A DNA stretch of 64,000 nucleotides from a candidate division WOR-3 bacterium (GTDB taxonomy: Bacteria; SDB-A). The notes beneath the pieces are model-generated. The model did not search any database. It had not been told where the DNA came from and saw only the letters and a program-made list of their open reading frames with translations. Position 1 is the stretch's first letter; the number at the start of each line of letters is the position of its first letter. This document shows, one piece after another, positions 16,586 through 26,115 of the stretch. The stretch covers positions 55,364-119,363 of the forward strand of contig JAFGSQ010000024.1 in NCBI GenBank assembly GCA_016934535.1, read 5' to 3'. Both the position numbers and the translations under genes were made by a program.

Positions 16586-18883
16586 TCATTCCGTGAAATT
16601 TATCGGAATAACCGTCTGCGATTCGACCGGGGTGCCGTCTTCCGTAGCCGGTTGAAATCTCGCGCCCATGGCGGCGTTTCTCGCCTCGGCGTCGGCAACC
16701 GGATTTCCCGAAGAACCGACCACTTCAGCTGAGATAACCGATCCGTCGGCTCCGATGTTCACCCTGACAAAAGCTCTCGTTATACCCATGCCCTGAACTG
16801 CCGCGGGCAAAGTCGCAACAGGAAGTCTGACCGGCGTGGGATTCGTTCTCACTATCTCTCTTGCCGGCTGAGTGTCAACCGGCGCCGTTACAGAAACCGT
16901 TGTATCCTCGACGTTTGTTTCAATAAGTGCTCCTGCGACTGTCACGGTTGAAACCGTGTCTATAATTTCGGCGGTTTCCGTGGTGTCTTCCGGTTCGGGT
17001 GTTGTCGCCGTGTCAACGACGGCCTCTTCTCCAGCAGCTAAAGCTTCTTCCAGCGCTTCTCCGGCGGCCTCGAGTTCCAGAATCCCCGAGTCAATAACCG
17101 ACAGATTTCCGGACGAACCCAACGAAGCCAAGGCTGAAGAGTCGGCAAGTGTAAGGGCTGTTGTAGAAGAAACGCCTCCGGAGTAATACATTTCCTGAAT
17201 AGACAGCGCAGCAATTTTATCGCCGCTTTCAATACCTTTCAGGTTATTTTCCGCTACGTTCAATTCATAAGGCGCAAAAAGAAACGTGTAGGGCTGTTCG
17301 TCCAGTAATATTTTCTGAAATTTATCCCATGCTTTTTTCGCCTGTCTTCTGTCCAGTATCACTGTCGCTTCGCTCAGAAGAGAATCAACTTCCGGGGAAG
17401 AGAAAGAAGAGAAGTTGATAGACCCTCCGCTGCCAAAAGCTTCTTTGGGGTGTATGACTCCTTCGTCTACAAAAGCATAGTCGAGGATATATCCGCTATA
17501 TCCGCCGAACCGCAGTTGCGATCTCAGATAATTCTGTGTGTAGCTGAGGTTTATGCCCGTTGTGACGTAAACCGAACAGACAAGTCCGACACTGCCGAGA
17601 TCTTCGGCCACCCTTTCGAGAATTGTCTTTCCGGATTGGTCAAAAGCCATGAGTCTTATGACAAATATTTCTCCGCTGTATTTTCTGGCAAAAACAGAAT
17701 CTGAAGGAACAATCCGGGTCTCGAATCTTCCAGGTCTCACTTCGAATTCCTTTGCGGCGTAAGAAGTATATATCCATTGCCTCTCTTTAAGTCCTAGTGA
17801 ATCAAGTATCGTGTTTGCCAACGCTTCGTCATAAGGCACCGGATCCAAACTGGAATTAAGAGCCCAAAATTTTGTAGAAAGAGGAGTCGCCGGAACTCTG
17901 CCCTGCCCTCCCAGAAACTCGTCAATTATTTTTTCCCTGTCTATGGCGGCCGTTAAGGCATACCTGAAGCGGGGCAGATTGAAAGGTTCGGCGCTGGTCG
18001 ACCATCCTATGGCATAATACCTTTTTCCCGTCTGGTCAATTTGCAGAGACACTCCTTCGTAAGCGTTCAGCCTCGAAGCGTATGAAGGATAGACGTTCAT
18101 GGCAAGGTTGATGTCGCCTCTTTCGAACGCTCTGACCATTTCTCCCGAGGTCCTGAAAAAAAGGAAATCGATGGAATCGAAAGCAGGTCTTCCTCTGTAA
18201 TAATCTTCGTAATACGCCAGGACTACACCTGAGCCGGCAGTTCTCTCTATCAACAGGAAAGGTCCGTTTGTCACAGTCGCATCAGGGTTCAACCCGAATT
18301 CTGTATTTTGAAAATCAGCCCAGGTCTTCACTCCTGAAAACAGGTGTGAAGGAAGCGGATAAATATCGCTGTCTATGAGCTCGTTGGCGTAGGGCTGTTT
18401 GAAATTAACTTTTACGACATATTTGCCGAGGACTTCAACGGACGAGATGTTTTCGAGAAATACCCTGTAGGGAGTTTCAATGTCTTTGTTGTCTTTAATA
18501 AAATCGTAGGTAAACTTGATGTCCAGGGCGGTGACTTCCTCTCCGTCCGACCATTTGATCCCTTTTCTTATGTAATAAACTATCGCGCCCAGGTCTTCAG
18601 AAAACTCCCATCTTTCGGCGAGAGCCGGTATGAGCTTTCCGTCAGGATTTCTCGTAATTAAAGGAAGGTAAAGCTGTTCGGACACCGGATTTCTGCCCGT
18701 GAACATAGGATGCAGGGGCTGATTTGGCCTCGGTATGTCACTGCCGGTTAGTCCTATTTTCAATGTGCCGCCTTTGTCGCCCGTGAGGTTTTTCACGGGA
18801 CTTTTTGTGCATCCAGCCGTCACAGTCACGGCTAACAAAACAGCGCATAAAACCGGGAAACAAACTAATCGGAAGTTTTTCAT
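16586..18883 (-). CDS. Family 5 solute-binding lipoprotein fused to a TonB C-terminal domain
   Basis: 765 residues. A lipobox TAGC (C25) ends the signal peptide. Residues about 40-560 are an SBP_bac_5 peptide/nickel-type binding domain (ALAERWEFSEDLG, IKWSDGEEVTALDIKFTYDF, AAIDREKI). Residues about 575-675 are an Ala/Thr/Glu/Val-rich linker. Residues about 680-765 are a TonB_C domain: ITRAFVRVNIGADGSV, then ARNAAMGARFQPA, then VIPINF. TonB normally has an N-terminal transmembrane anchor for ExbB/ExbD, which is absent here; the protein is instead a lipoprotein. No permease or ATPase gene is adjacent. Confidence 0.85.
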   Translation of the reverse strand: MKNFRLVCFPVLCAVLLAVTVTAGCTKSPVKNLTGDKGGTLKIGLTGSDIPRPNQPLHPMFTGRNPVSEQLYLPLITRNPDGKLIPALAERWEFSEDLGAIVYYIRKGIKWSDGEEVTALDIKFTYDFIKDNKDIETPYRVFLENISSVEVLGKYVVKVNFKQPYANELIDSDIYPLPSHLFSGVKTWADFQNTEFGLNPDATVTNGPFLLIERTAGSGVVLAYYEDYYRGRPAFDSIDFLFFRTSGEMVRAFERGDINLAMNVYPSYASRLNAYEGVSLQIDQTGKRYYAIGWSTSAEPFNLPRFRYALTAAIDREKIIDEFLGGQGRVPATPLSTKFWALNSSLDPVPYDEALANTILDSLGLKERQWIYTSYAAKEFEVRPGRFETRIVPSDSVFARKYSGEIFVIRLMAFDQSGKTILERVAEDLGSVGLVCSVYVTTGINLSYTQNYLRSQLRFGGYSGYILDYAFVDEGVIHPKEAFGSGGSINFSSFSSPEVDSLLSEATVILDRRQAKKAWDKFQKILLDEQPYTFLFAPYELNVAENNLKGIESGDKIAALSIQEMYYSGGVSSTTALTLADSSALASLGSSGNLSVIDSGILELEAAGEALEEALAAGEEAVVDTATTPEPEDTTETAEIIDTVSTVTVAGALIETNVEDTTVSVTAPVDTQPAREIVRTNPTPVRLPVATLPAAVQGMGITRAFVRVNIGADGSVISAEVVGSSGNPVADAEARNAAMGARFQPATEDGTPVESQTVIPINFTE

Positions 18884-18901
18884 GCCTCCCCCTTGAAAGC
18901 G

Positions 18902-19114
18902 TTATGATTTTTTTTGTTTAGAACTATATTTTTTCATAAATCTTTCAACTCTTCCTGCGGTATCAACAAACTTCTGTTTGCCTGTGAAATACGGATGACA
19001 CGCCGAACAAATTTCAACGCCGAAAGAAGGTCTGGTTGAGAAAGTCTCTATTATGTTTCCGCATGCACATGTTATCGTACATTTCTGATATTTCGGATGA
19101 ATCCCTTTTTTCAT
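18902..19114 (-). CDS. rpmE: 50S ribosomal protein L31
   Basis: 70 residues, the normal L31 length, starting [16 protein letters not shown] with the zinc-binding cysteines C-x-C (CAC) and [12 protein letters not shown], so it is the Zn-containing form. L31 binds the central protuberance of the large subunit. It sits just downstream of rho, an order also seen in other bacteria, with 115 bases between them. Confidence 0.95.
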   Translation of the reverse strand: MKKGIHPKYQKCTITCACGNIIETFSTRPSFGVEICSACHPYFTGKQKFVDTAGRVERFMKKYSSKQKKS

Positions 19115-19218
19115 CTCTCCTCCTGATCTTTATACCAATTCCGATACATTATTTATTCCAAACAATTCAAAAATATTTGGCTCATTTCAAAGCTTATACC
19201 TTTTTTTTTGATAAATCA

Positions 19219-19238
19219 AACGGCAAAAATCAGCCGTT
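19219..19238 (-). terminator. Possible weak terminator of rho
   Basis: AACGGC/GCCGTT stem with an 8-base loop spanning the rho stop codon, followed on the minus strand by TTTGATTTAT. The U tract is imperfect, so read-through into rpmE is likely. Confidence 0.35.
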
Positions 19239-20702
19239 CATGGAACCCAGAAACTCGTCGTTGGTTTTTGTTTTTCTTATTTCTTTTATCAAAGTTTCCA
19301 TCGCTTCAACGGGTGTCAGGTCGTTGAGGAACTTTCTGATGACCCAGACTCTCTTGAGTTCTTTCTCGGAAAGCAGCAGTTCCTCTTTCCTGGTTCCCGA
19401 TTTGTTAAGATCTACGGCGGGAAAAATCCTTTTGTCGGCTATTTTTCTGTCCAGGACTATTTCCATGTTACCCGTTCCCTTAAACTCTTCGAAAATCACT
19501 TCATCCATTCTGCTTCCGGTGTCTATCAACGCCGTGGCAAGAATCGTCAGGCTTCCTCCCTCCTCCACGTTTCTCGCGGCTCCGAAAAACCTTTTCGGTT
19601 TGTGCAGGGCCAGAGAATCTACTCCTCCGGAGAGAGTTTTCCCGGAATGGGGAATTACGGCGTTGTGAGCCCTTGCGAGCCTCGTTATTGAATCGAGGAG
19701 AATTACCACATCATGTTTCATCTCGACGAGTCTTCTCGCTTTTTCGAGGACTATATTGGCGACCTGAGTGTGATGTTCTGAAGGTTCGTCGAAAGTCGAA
19801 CTTATCACTTCGGCATTGACCGACCTTTTCATGTCCGTAACTTCTTCGGGTCTTTCATCAATAAGAAGGACGATGAGTATGCATTCTGGCTGATTGGCGA
19901 GTATGGAGTTTGCTATCTGCTGTAAAAATATTGTTTTTCCGGCTTTCGGAGGAGATACTATCAGTCCTCTCTGCCCTTTTCCGATAGGCGCGAGAAGGTC
20001 TATTATTCTCATGGAGACATTGTCTTCGGATTCATCATTCCTTTCGAGGACAAGTCTTTTTGTAGGGTACAAAGGAGTCAGATCGTCGAACATCGTTCTG
20101 TCGCGGGACACCGTGGGTTCTTTGAAATTAATGAGTTCGACGGATACCAGGGCGTCATTCTTTTCGTTAGTTTTTGGAGGACGGGCATATCCGAGGACTG
20201 TGTCCCCGATTTTGAGGTTGTATTTGTCTATTATATTCCGCGTCACATAGACATCGTAGGGGCTGAGTGTATAATTGTATCTGGAAAACCTTATAAAACC
20301 GTACCCGTTAATTACGTCGAGTACGCCTTCGACTTTTCTAAGAGTGTCTTTAAGGATCATTCTCGGTTTTTCTTTCTGATACTCTACCGCGGGTTCTTCT
20401 TCCTGCGCCTGATATAAAGTTGGTTCAGTCACGGCATTTATACTCACCTGTTCGCAATCTGCCGACGCAGTGTTGGACCCGCCGTTTTTTTGTTCTTGGG
20501 GATCTTTCTCCTGCGATATCTTAAGGGATTCGTTATTTTGCGGCGCTTGATCATCCGTCTCGCTTTCGGGCAGCGAATCCTGTGCTTTTTCTTCTGTCAA
20601 GACTGCGGTTTTCTTCGTAGTTCGGGGTCTTCTTTTTTTTACCTTAATTTCTTCCGCGGCTGCCGTTCCGGCGGTTTCTTGAGTGTTATCCGCTGTATTC
20701 AT
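19230..20702 (-). CDS. rho: Transcription termination factor Rho with an acidic N-terminal extension
   Basis: Hexameric RNA helicase that ends transcription. The core is complete: cold-shock RNA-binding domain (about 122-190, [13 protein letters not shown]), Walker A PPKAGKT, Walker [15 protein letters not shown], the Q-loop/R-loop region LSGGVD, and the C-terminal [19 protein letters not shown] block. The first about 110 residues are low-complexity (Glu/Gln/Thr/Lys) in place of the usual helical Rho_N domain, so RNA loading or assembly may differ. A long AT-rich leader precedes it. Confidence 0.95.
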   Translation of the reverse strand: MNTADNTQETAGTAAAEEIKVKKRRPRTTKKTAVLTEEKAQDSLPESETDDQAPQNNESLKISQEKDPQEQKNGGSNTASADCEQVSINAVTEPTLYQAQEEEPAVEYQKEKPRMILKDTLRKVEGVLDVINGYGFIRFSRYNYTLSPYDVYVTRNIIDKYNLKIGDTVLGYARPPKTNEKNDALVSVELINFKEPTVSRDRTMFDDLTPLYPTKRLVLERNDESEDNVSMRIIDLLAPIGKGQRGLIVSPPKAGKTIFLQQIANSILANQPECILIVLLIDERPEEVTDMKRSVNAEVISSTFDEPSEHHTQVANIVLEKARRLVEMKHDVVILLDSITRLARAHNAVIPHSGKTLSGGVDSLALHKPKRFFGAARNVEEGGSLTILATALIDTGSRMDEVIFEEFKGTGNMEIVLDRKIADKRIFPAVDLNKSGTRKEELLLSEKELKRVWVIRKFLNDLTPVEAMETLIKEIRKTKTNDEFLGSMNG

Positions 20703-20807
20703 AATTCTGCGTTGTCTCCTTTTTTTGTGAAAATTTCAAATATTGAAAAAAAATCAGTTATAAGAAATAAAACTCGAGAACGGGATTTTCAAAGTTTTGA
20801 TAATACA

Positions 20808-20835
20808 TTTTTTATGATTATCATCCGCTTGTCAA
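20808..20835 (-). promoter_or_regulatory. Putative rho promoter
   Basis: On the minus strand a consensus TTGACA -35 hexamer occurs at 20830-20835, followed about 15 bases on by an A/T-rich -10-like stretch (TAAAAA type). The implied 5' leader is about 100 bases of A/T-rich sequence before the rho ATG. The -10 is poor, so support is limited. Confidence 0.35.
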
Positions 20836-20853
20836 TAAATATTTTTTTGGATG

Positions 20854-21609
20854 TTAATTTCCTTCGAGAATTTCAATTATTTTTGACGCCATGCCGTATA
20901 TAGTTGAAAGTTCCGCAAAATAAGGCGAATCCCTGTCTATGTCTCTTTGAAGGGATTCGGCATGTTTCTTTATGAAAGCGGCTTTTTCGGCGATTTCATT
21001 ATCGCAGTCAATTTTACCCGGGCTGATTTTTTTTCCGTATGCTTCTTCGCACGGCAAAAGAAAAGGGCTTTCTATTTTTTTCATGCTTTTTTGTTCACGG
21101 GAAAAATCCTCGGCGGACAGGTCCAGAAAACGAGCTGTTTCCTGGGCGTTCCCTTTTATTACAGCAGGAATCTCATCAGCCAAAACCACTACGTCGTATT
21201 CTGAAGCTCTTATTATCTCCCGTCTGTAGAGAAAAAGCATTTTGTAGAAAAAGGACATCGTCTGCCACATTCCCTTGTTATCGTTGACATTATTAAGAAG
21301 TATCAACGCGTGCGGGATCAAAGGTTCATCACAAAGCAAATAGAAATAAAACGGCGGATTTTCAAAGAAAAAAACCCCTTCGCACAGTTTTCTTGAAAGT
21401 TCCCTCAAAGAAGTGTTGGGTAAGAGCTTTCTGGGGACCGAGTCGGTGTTTGATTTGCACAGATAAAGGCTTCCGTTCAAGGTCATGAGATATATGCCGA
21501 ATTTTTCTGAAGACGAATTAAGCAGAAACTCAGAAAAATATCCGTTCACCGCGAACGGTTTTTCGTTAATTTGGGCTGAGCTCTTCAAAGCGACATCAAT
21601 GTAGTTCAA
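20854..21609 (-). CDS. Hypothetical protein, 251 residues
   Basis: A soluble protein with no signal peptide. The first 110 residues look like an alpha/beta domain with strands FGIYLMTLNGSLYLC and FYFYLLCDEPLIPHALIL, resembling a roadblock/GAF-like fold. The last 100 are helical with a coiled-coil-like end. The start is TTG (no nearby ATG) behind AAGGAAAGAG. It lies upstream of rho by 151 bases on the same strand and divergent from the SPFH module. I do not recognise the family. Confidence 0.65.
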   Translation of the reverse strand: MNYIDVALKSSAQINEKPFAVNGYFSEFLLNSSSEKFGIYLMTLNGSLYLCKSNTDSVPRKLLPNTSLRELSRKLCEGVFFFENPPFYFYLLCDEPLIPHALILLNNVNDNKGMWQTMSFFYKMLFLYRREIIRASEYDVVVLADEIPAVIKGNAQETARFLDLSAEDFSREQKSMKKIESPFLLPCEEAYGKKISPGKIDCDNEIAEKAAFIKKHAESLQRDIDRDSPYFAELSTIYGMASKIIEILEGN

Positions 21610-21701
21610 AATTCTCTTTCCTTAATTTGCATTTACTTATATTATTTCCTAATGCGATAACGTGTCAAGACAGTACTTGTTTTTTTCAATAAGGAGGAAA
21701 T

Positions 21702-22220
21702 ATGAGCGATCTCGGCAACACAATAAGAAATGCCGGAGACTGGCTGGCAAAACATATACCCGGATTCGCCGGCTACATAAAAAGAGAGGAACGAAGAGGA
21801 GCCGACAAATTGTACAGAGACTATCTCGCCTCTCAGCTCATCCAAAGCCGCGCTCATTTGTCCAGGGCAACGGTAACTCTCACAGATTCTCAGGATTTCG
21901 CATCTTTGAAAACGTTGTCGAGAATAGACGCCAAACTGGAAACCAACACCGACAGGATAAGGCTCGCCGATTACGGTTATACCGGGTGGTTCGACCTCGT
22001 TCAGATAGACCAGGAACAGCTGGCCCAGCTCTATGAATACGACGTCAATCTGGCGAGATTCGTCGATGATATTTCCGAATCCGCCAAAAAAATGGAAACT
22101 GCGGGCCCCGAAGAAGTATCGTCCATACTTGTGCAGTTGAACCTGTCCATTGACGCGCTCGAAGCTAAACTCAAAGAAAGAGACAATCTTTTCATAAACG
22201 GCATTAACAGAGGAGAATGA
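21702..22220 (+). CDS. Hypothetical helical protein coupled to the SPFH gene
   Basis: 172 residues, nearly all helical, without signal peptide or transmembrane segment. The N-terminus contains an amphipathic region (about 10-25), then long helices with heptad-like Leu/Ile spacing. The start has a strong AAGGAGG site. The stop lies at the start of the SPFH/zinc-ribbon gene (ATGATAATG), so the two are translationally coupled and probably act together. I recognise no named domain; the role may be that of an adaptor of the SPFH scaffold, by inference from position only. Confidence 0.7.
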   Translation: MSDLGNTIRNAGDWLAKHIPGFAGYIKREERRGADKLYRDYLASQLIQSRAHLSRATVTLTDSQDFASLKTLSRIDAKLETNTDRIRLADYGYTGWFDLVQIDQEQLAQLYEYDVNLARFVDDISESAKKMETAGPEEVSSILVQLNLSIDALEAKLKERDNLFINGINRGE

Positions 22221-22222
22221 TA

Positions 22223-23350
22223 ATGGCTCTAAAACTGATGGACATAATCGAATACCACGACTCTACGGGTGAGATTATGGTACACAGGGTCCCTGAATCG
22301 GGATCCGCTGAAACAAAACTCGGCAGTCAGCTCATAGTCAGAGAAGACCAAAAAGCAGTCTTCTTCAGGGACGGACAAGCTCTGGACGTTTTCGGTCCCG
22401 GTAAGCACACGCTGACTGCGGCGAATCTTCCGGTACTGACAAATTTTATAGGCAAGCTTTTCGACGGCAGAAGCCCATTCAGGACAGAAGTAGTATTTGT
22501 AAACACAAAAACATTCACTAATTCCAAGTGGGGGACTCCTGAACCTATTCCTTTCAGGGACAAAGAACTTAAATTCGTAAGGATAAGAGCTTTCGGGGCT
22601 TATTCGATGCGGATAATTGAATCTCAGCTTTTTGTCAACAAAGTTGTCGGATCTCAGGGAAGATATTCCAGAGAGCAAATAGAAGATTTCCTGAGGAACA
22701 TAATTATTGCGAGATTTGCCGATTTTCTGGGAGAAGTAGCTTCCAAAGGAGTTTCCATATTCGACCTTGCGAGCAACTATGATGAAGTTGCTATAGGAGC
22801 GAAATCAAGAGTACAGGGAGATTTTGAAAAATACGGCCTTGAACTGACTGATTTTCTCATTAACGCAATAAGCCTGCCTGAAGCCGTCCAGAAAATGATA
22901 GACGAAAGAGCTTCCGTGGAGGCGATGGGAGGCCTTGGAGGTTTCACACAGTATCAGGCGGCCAGCGCCATGAGAGACGCCGCAAAGAATGAAGGCGGAG
23001 GAGCTGGAACCGGAATGGGTATGGGAGCCGGCCTCGGCATGGGAATGATGATGCCGGGTATGATAAGCCAGGCCATGCAGGGAAACATGCAATCTCAACA
23101 GACCAAACCCTGCCCTCACTGCAACGCGGCCATACCGGCCACAGCGGCTTTCTGTCCCAATTGCGGAAAACCGACTCAGACTACGAAGGCCTGCCCTCAC
23201 TGCAGCAATCAGATTCCTGCCGATGCCAAATTCTGTCCTAATTGCGGCAAAGAAACGACTCCTCAAAAAGTCAACTGCCCTCATTGTAAAAAACCGATAC
23301 AGGCGGGCGTTAAATTCTGTCCTGAATGCGGAAAACAGATATCGGAATAA
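22223..23350 (+). CDS. SPFH-domain (YdjI/virion-core-like) protein with three C-terminal zinc ribbons
   Basis: Residues about 10-235 form the SPFH_2-type domain found in B. subtilis YdjI and the so-called virion core proteins, which scaffold membrane-associated complexes. There is no transmembrane segment. A Gly/Met-rich linker (about 240-290) leads to three tandem CPHC...CPNCG/CPECG zinc ribbons (about 293-375) resembling DZANK repeats. The ATG at 22223 lies 7 bases after AGGAG; an ATG 6 bases upstream is too close to it. The upstream gene overlaps. It is likely a stress or membrane-integrity scaffold. Confidence 0.82.
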   Translation: MALKLMDIIEYHDSTGEIMVHRVPESGSAETKLGSQLIVREDQKAVFFRDGQALDVFGPGKHTLTAANLPVLTNFIGKLFDGRSPFRTEVVFVNTKTFTNSKWGTPEPIPFRDKELKFVRIRAFGAYSMRIIESQLFVNKVVGSQGRYSREQIEDFLRNIIIARFADFLGEVASKGVSIFDLASNYDEVAIGAKSRVQGDFEKYGLELTDFLINAISLPEAVQKMIDERASVEAMGGLGGFTQYQAASAMRDAAKNEGGGAGTGMGMGAGLGMGMMMPGMISQAMQGNMQSQQTKPCPHCNAAIPATAAFCPNCGKPTQTTKACPHCSNQIPADAKFCPNCGKETTPQKVNCPHCKKPIQAGVKFCPECGKQISE

Positions 23351-23366
23351 TTTTAAAACAGGATAA

Positions 23367-23885
23367 ATGATGAGAAAAATAAAATTGCTGACGATAGCTA
23401 TTGCGTTGTTTTTAGCTGCAGGACTCGATGCTTACTCGGTATCGCTTTCACCGGGGATATCGGTCCTGTCTTCAAAATATTTCGACAACGGAAGAGTTCT
23501 GACAGTAGGAACGGAAAGCGGGAAAAAATTCGCCGGTTTCTCTCCTTTTGCTGACTTTTCCCTGATTCAGGCCAGGGGCAGCAGCAGAGACGATCTGACT
23601 TTGAGCGTCTTTCTTCTCAAAACCGGTTTAAGAAGACGCCTTTTCAATGTCACACCGAGAAACGAGATTTCGTTTTCTTTATCTTACGGAACTTCCATGA
23701 CTGAAATATCTACCGACAACACTTCAGAAAGTTCTTACATATCCTGGATTTTTCCTTCCGCGAAAATGACTTTTGAACTTACACAATCTCTGGGTCTGAC
23801 TGGAGATTTTTCTTACGGTTATTCATTAGACGAATCACATTCTTCCATGATAATGCTCGGTTTGGGCATTGAGATAGTGAGGTAA
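23367..23885 (+). CDS. Outer-membrane beta-barrel-like protein
   Basis: 172 residues with a signal peptide (about 1-22, ending ...LDAYS). The remainder has alternating polar/hydrophobic strands and ends in a strand running IMLGLGIEIVR, as in small eight-stranded barrels. No specific family is recognised. It starts 16 bases after the SPFH gene and the lipoprotein gene follows after 3 bases, so all are likely co-transcribed. Confidence 0.65.
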   Translation: MMRKIKLLTIAIALFLAAGLDAYSVSLSPGISVLSSKYFDNGRVLTVGTESGKKFAGFSPFADFSLIQARGSSRDDLTLSVFLLKTGLRRRLFNVTPRNEISFSLSYGTSMTEISTDNTSESSYISWIFPSAKMTFELTQSLGLTGDFSYGYSLDESHSSMIMLGLGIEIVR

Positions 23886-23888
23886 AAA

Positions 23889-24530
23889 GTGAAAAACTCG
23901 ATAATCCTTATTTTGACAGTTCTGATATCGGGATGTTCGGGAGATTCCAACCTTTCGCGCATTTCAAACGAGTATTTTCCTCTTCCTGACACGGGAAGTT
24001 TTTGGACGTTTTCCGACACCCTTAACAATACAGCTTCGATTTCCGTATCTTCAGTTAATTATCTGCATCAGGGCAGATATTGTTCGGTTTGGGATTTTAA
24101 CGGCACATACTTTTACGTTTGGAAAGATGACGGAAGCGTCAAAACCTACAGAACTTTCACCAGAAATTTCGGAGGCTCATCCTATGTCGTTGAAAACCGC
24201 TGGGCGGATTTAATAAAACTGCCGCTCATAGACGGAGACAGATGGTCTGAACGGTACACGAACAGCATCAATATTGCGGGTGTTCCATATGCAATAGAAA
24301 TCACGACTGACGTATCGGTAACAAAGAAAGATGTTTTTACCGTACCTTTGGGCTCCTTCTCTGATTGCTACCGAGTTGAGATAACAGAGAACGTAAAGGA
24401 GACTTCGTCTCTGATGGGGAATCAGAGTTCGACGACACGCATGTCTTACGTCCTGGCTCCTTCGAAAGGTATTGTCTTTTTTAAAGATTCCACGGGTGAA
24501 TACTATCTGACGGCCATTGAACTCAATTAG
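23889..24530 (+). CDS. Lipoprotein of unknown function
   Basis: 213 residues starting at GTG. A short signal peptide ends in lipobox LISGC (Cys about 16), so it should be anchored to a membrane, most likely the outer one. The mature part is beta-rich with repeated Tyr/Trp and a TRMSYVLAPSKGIVFF stretch typical of lipoproteins of this lineage with a DUF-type beta-sandwich. Directly follows the barrel-like protein. Confidence 0.7.
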   Translation: MKNSIILILTVLISGCSGDSNLSRISNEYFPLPDTGSFWTFSDTLNNTASISVSSVNYLHQGRYCSVWDFNGTYFYVWKDDGSVKTYRTFTRNFGGSSYVVENRWADLIKLPLIDGDRWSERYTNSINIAGVPYAIEITTDVSVTKKDVFTVPLGSFSDCYRVEITENVKETSSLMGNQSSTTRMSYVLAPSKGIVFFKDSTGEYYLTAIELN

Positions 24531-24538
24531 CTTATTCT

Positions 24539-26005
24539 ATGCCCTTTTTCTCAGTTGCGCTTCTGACGGTCTGGGAATTTTTATATTTTTTTTCCGTTTT
24601 CCTCGCGCGTAAAAAAAACAGACGTATATTTCTGATCTTATCAGGCGCTTTTTTAATTGTTGTTTCTTTCTTTCTCAGCCGCGCGGGTACCAGCGCCGTT
24701 CTCTTTTCTTCCTTCGTTTTTCTCAACATCTACTTTTATTTCGTTATGTTCGATAAGAACAGAGCCGCCGCGTCGTGGACAGGTGTCGCCTCTCTTTTAT
24801 CGTTCGGCATTTTAGATCTTAAGTCGTCTTTCGGCTTTGTGCTTAACGAAAGCGAGATATCATACAATGGTGTCAATTGGAACATAGTCGGAATTTTCGC
24901 TGGAACGATGATACTTGCCGATCTTTTCATGAAATCCCGCGCTCCCGAGTTTATATCTGAAAAAATCACTAAAAAAGCCAGTACCGCAGGGGTGGCGATA
25001 GTCCTCGTTTCTGTTTTTTCAGGGGCGATTTCGATTGTCTGTGAAAATGTCGCGGCTCTGCTGATAGTCGCTCCTGTAGCTTTCAGTGTGGCTGACAAAC
25101 TGAAGATATCCCCTGTGCCCTTTCTCGTTTCTTCGGCAATATTTTCCAATCTCGAAGGGGCTTCGACTCTCATCGGCGATCCGCCGAGCATCATCCTGGC
25201 AGCAAACACCGGAATGAATTTTAACGACTTTTTTTTCTATCACGGCAGACCCGGTATGTTCTTTGCCATACAGGCTGGAGCTCTGGCGGGATTCGCTTTC
25301 TTGTTTTTTTATTTCAGAAAACTCAGACAGCCCATTGAGACCGTCGAAGTTACAAAAGTTTTGTCCTGGTTCCCCGCTTTCCTGCTTTCTTTTCTGACTC
25401 TGGGTCTGGCTCTTTTGTCGGTTTTCAAACTCGGCTTCGATTTCACGGGCGGTATTTTCTGTTTGCTGACAGCAGCCTTTGGTCTCTTTTGGTGGAAGTT
25501 AAAACAAAAAAAAGGGGGCACGTTCAGAAAGACGCTGGGTGAATTCGACTTTGAAACGGTTTTTCTGCTGATGGGTATATTTATTTTGGTCGCCGGTTTG
25601 AGCAAAACCGGCGTAATAGACAAACTTGCCGCCTTTCTGGGAGAAAAAACAGCCGGAAATTTCCCCGCTTCCTTTCTTTTTTTCACTATCACCAGCGTAA
25701 TATTCTCGGCCTTCATTGACAATGTCCCGTTTGTTACGGCTATGGTTCCGATCTGTCTTTCGATGGCCTTAAAAACCGGCCTTGGAGAAGTTCAGACTCT
25801 GTCACTCGCTTTCGCAGTGACACTGGGAGCGTCCATCGGAGGAAACATCACGCCTATCGGAGCGTCTTCCAACATAGTCGCGGTGGGACTTTTGAAAAAA
25901 AAAGGTCTCAAAGTTACGTTTTTCGACTTTCTTAAAATCGGCCTGCCATTCACTTTATTTTCAACTGCCGCAGCTGCGGGATTTATTTTTTTTTTCTGGC
26001 GTTAA
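24539..26005 (+). CDS. Ion transporter superfamily permease (ArsB/SLC13/NhaD-like)
   Basis: 488 residues with about 12 transmembrane helices. Two inverted-repeat pore motifs identify the IT superfamily: LEGASTLIGDPPSIIL (about 214-230) and GASIGGNITPIGASSN (about 440-456), the same positions as in ArsB, CitM and NhaD. The DPP after the first motif is typical of ArsB/P-protein relatives. The substrate (dicarboxylate, arsenite or Na+/H+ exchange) cannot be settled. A hydrophilic ArsA-like partner is absent. It has no evident ribosome-binding site. Confidence 0.85.
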   Translation: MPFFSVALLTVWEFLYFFSVFLARKKNRRIFLILSGAFLIVVSFFLSRAGTSAVLFSSFVFLNIYFYFVMFDKNRAAASWTGVASLLSFGILDLKSSFGFVLNESEISYNGVNWNIVGIFAGTMILADLFMKSRAPEFISEKITKKASTAGVAIVLVSVFSGAISIVCENVAALLIVAPVAFSVADKLKISPVPFLVSSAIFSNLEGASTLIGDPPSIILAANTGMNFNDFFFYHGRPGMFFAIQAGALAGFAFLFFYFRKLRQPIETVEVTKVLSWFPAFLLSFLTLGLALLSVFKLGFDFTGGIFCLLTAAFGLFWWKLKQKKGGTFRKTLGEFDFETVFLLMGIFILVAGLSKTGVIDKLAAFLGEKTAGNFPASFLFFTITSVIFSAFIDNVPFVTAMVPICLSMALKTGLGEVQTLSLAFAVTLGASIGGNITPIGASSNIVAVGLLKKKGLKVTFFDFLKIGLPFTLFSTAAAAGFIFFFWR

Positions 26006-26115
26006 TCATTAACATGGTCAAATAATCACGAATCTTTTTATTGCTATACTTCAGTTAATATCTTAAAATCCTGAATATCGGAATTTGCTACAAACTTTAT
26101 AAACCAGGAGGGTGC

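Noticed and set aside
16872-17186. Plus-strand Ser/Val-rich open frame antisense to the SBP-TonB linker
   Set aside because: Mirror image of the low-complexity Ala/Thr/Glu linker on the opposite strand; no start site.
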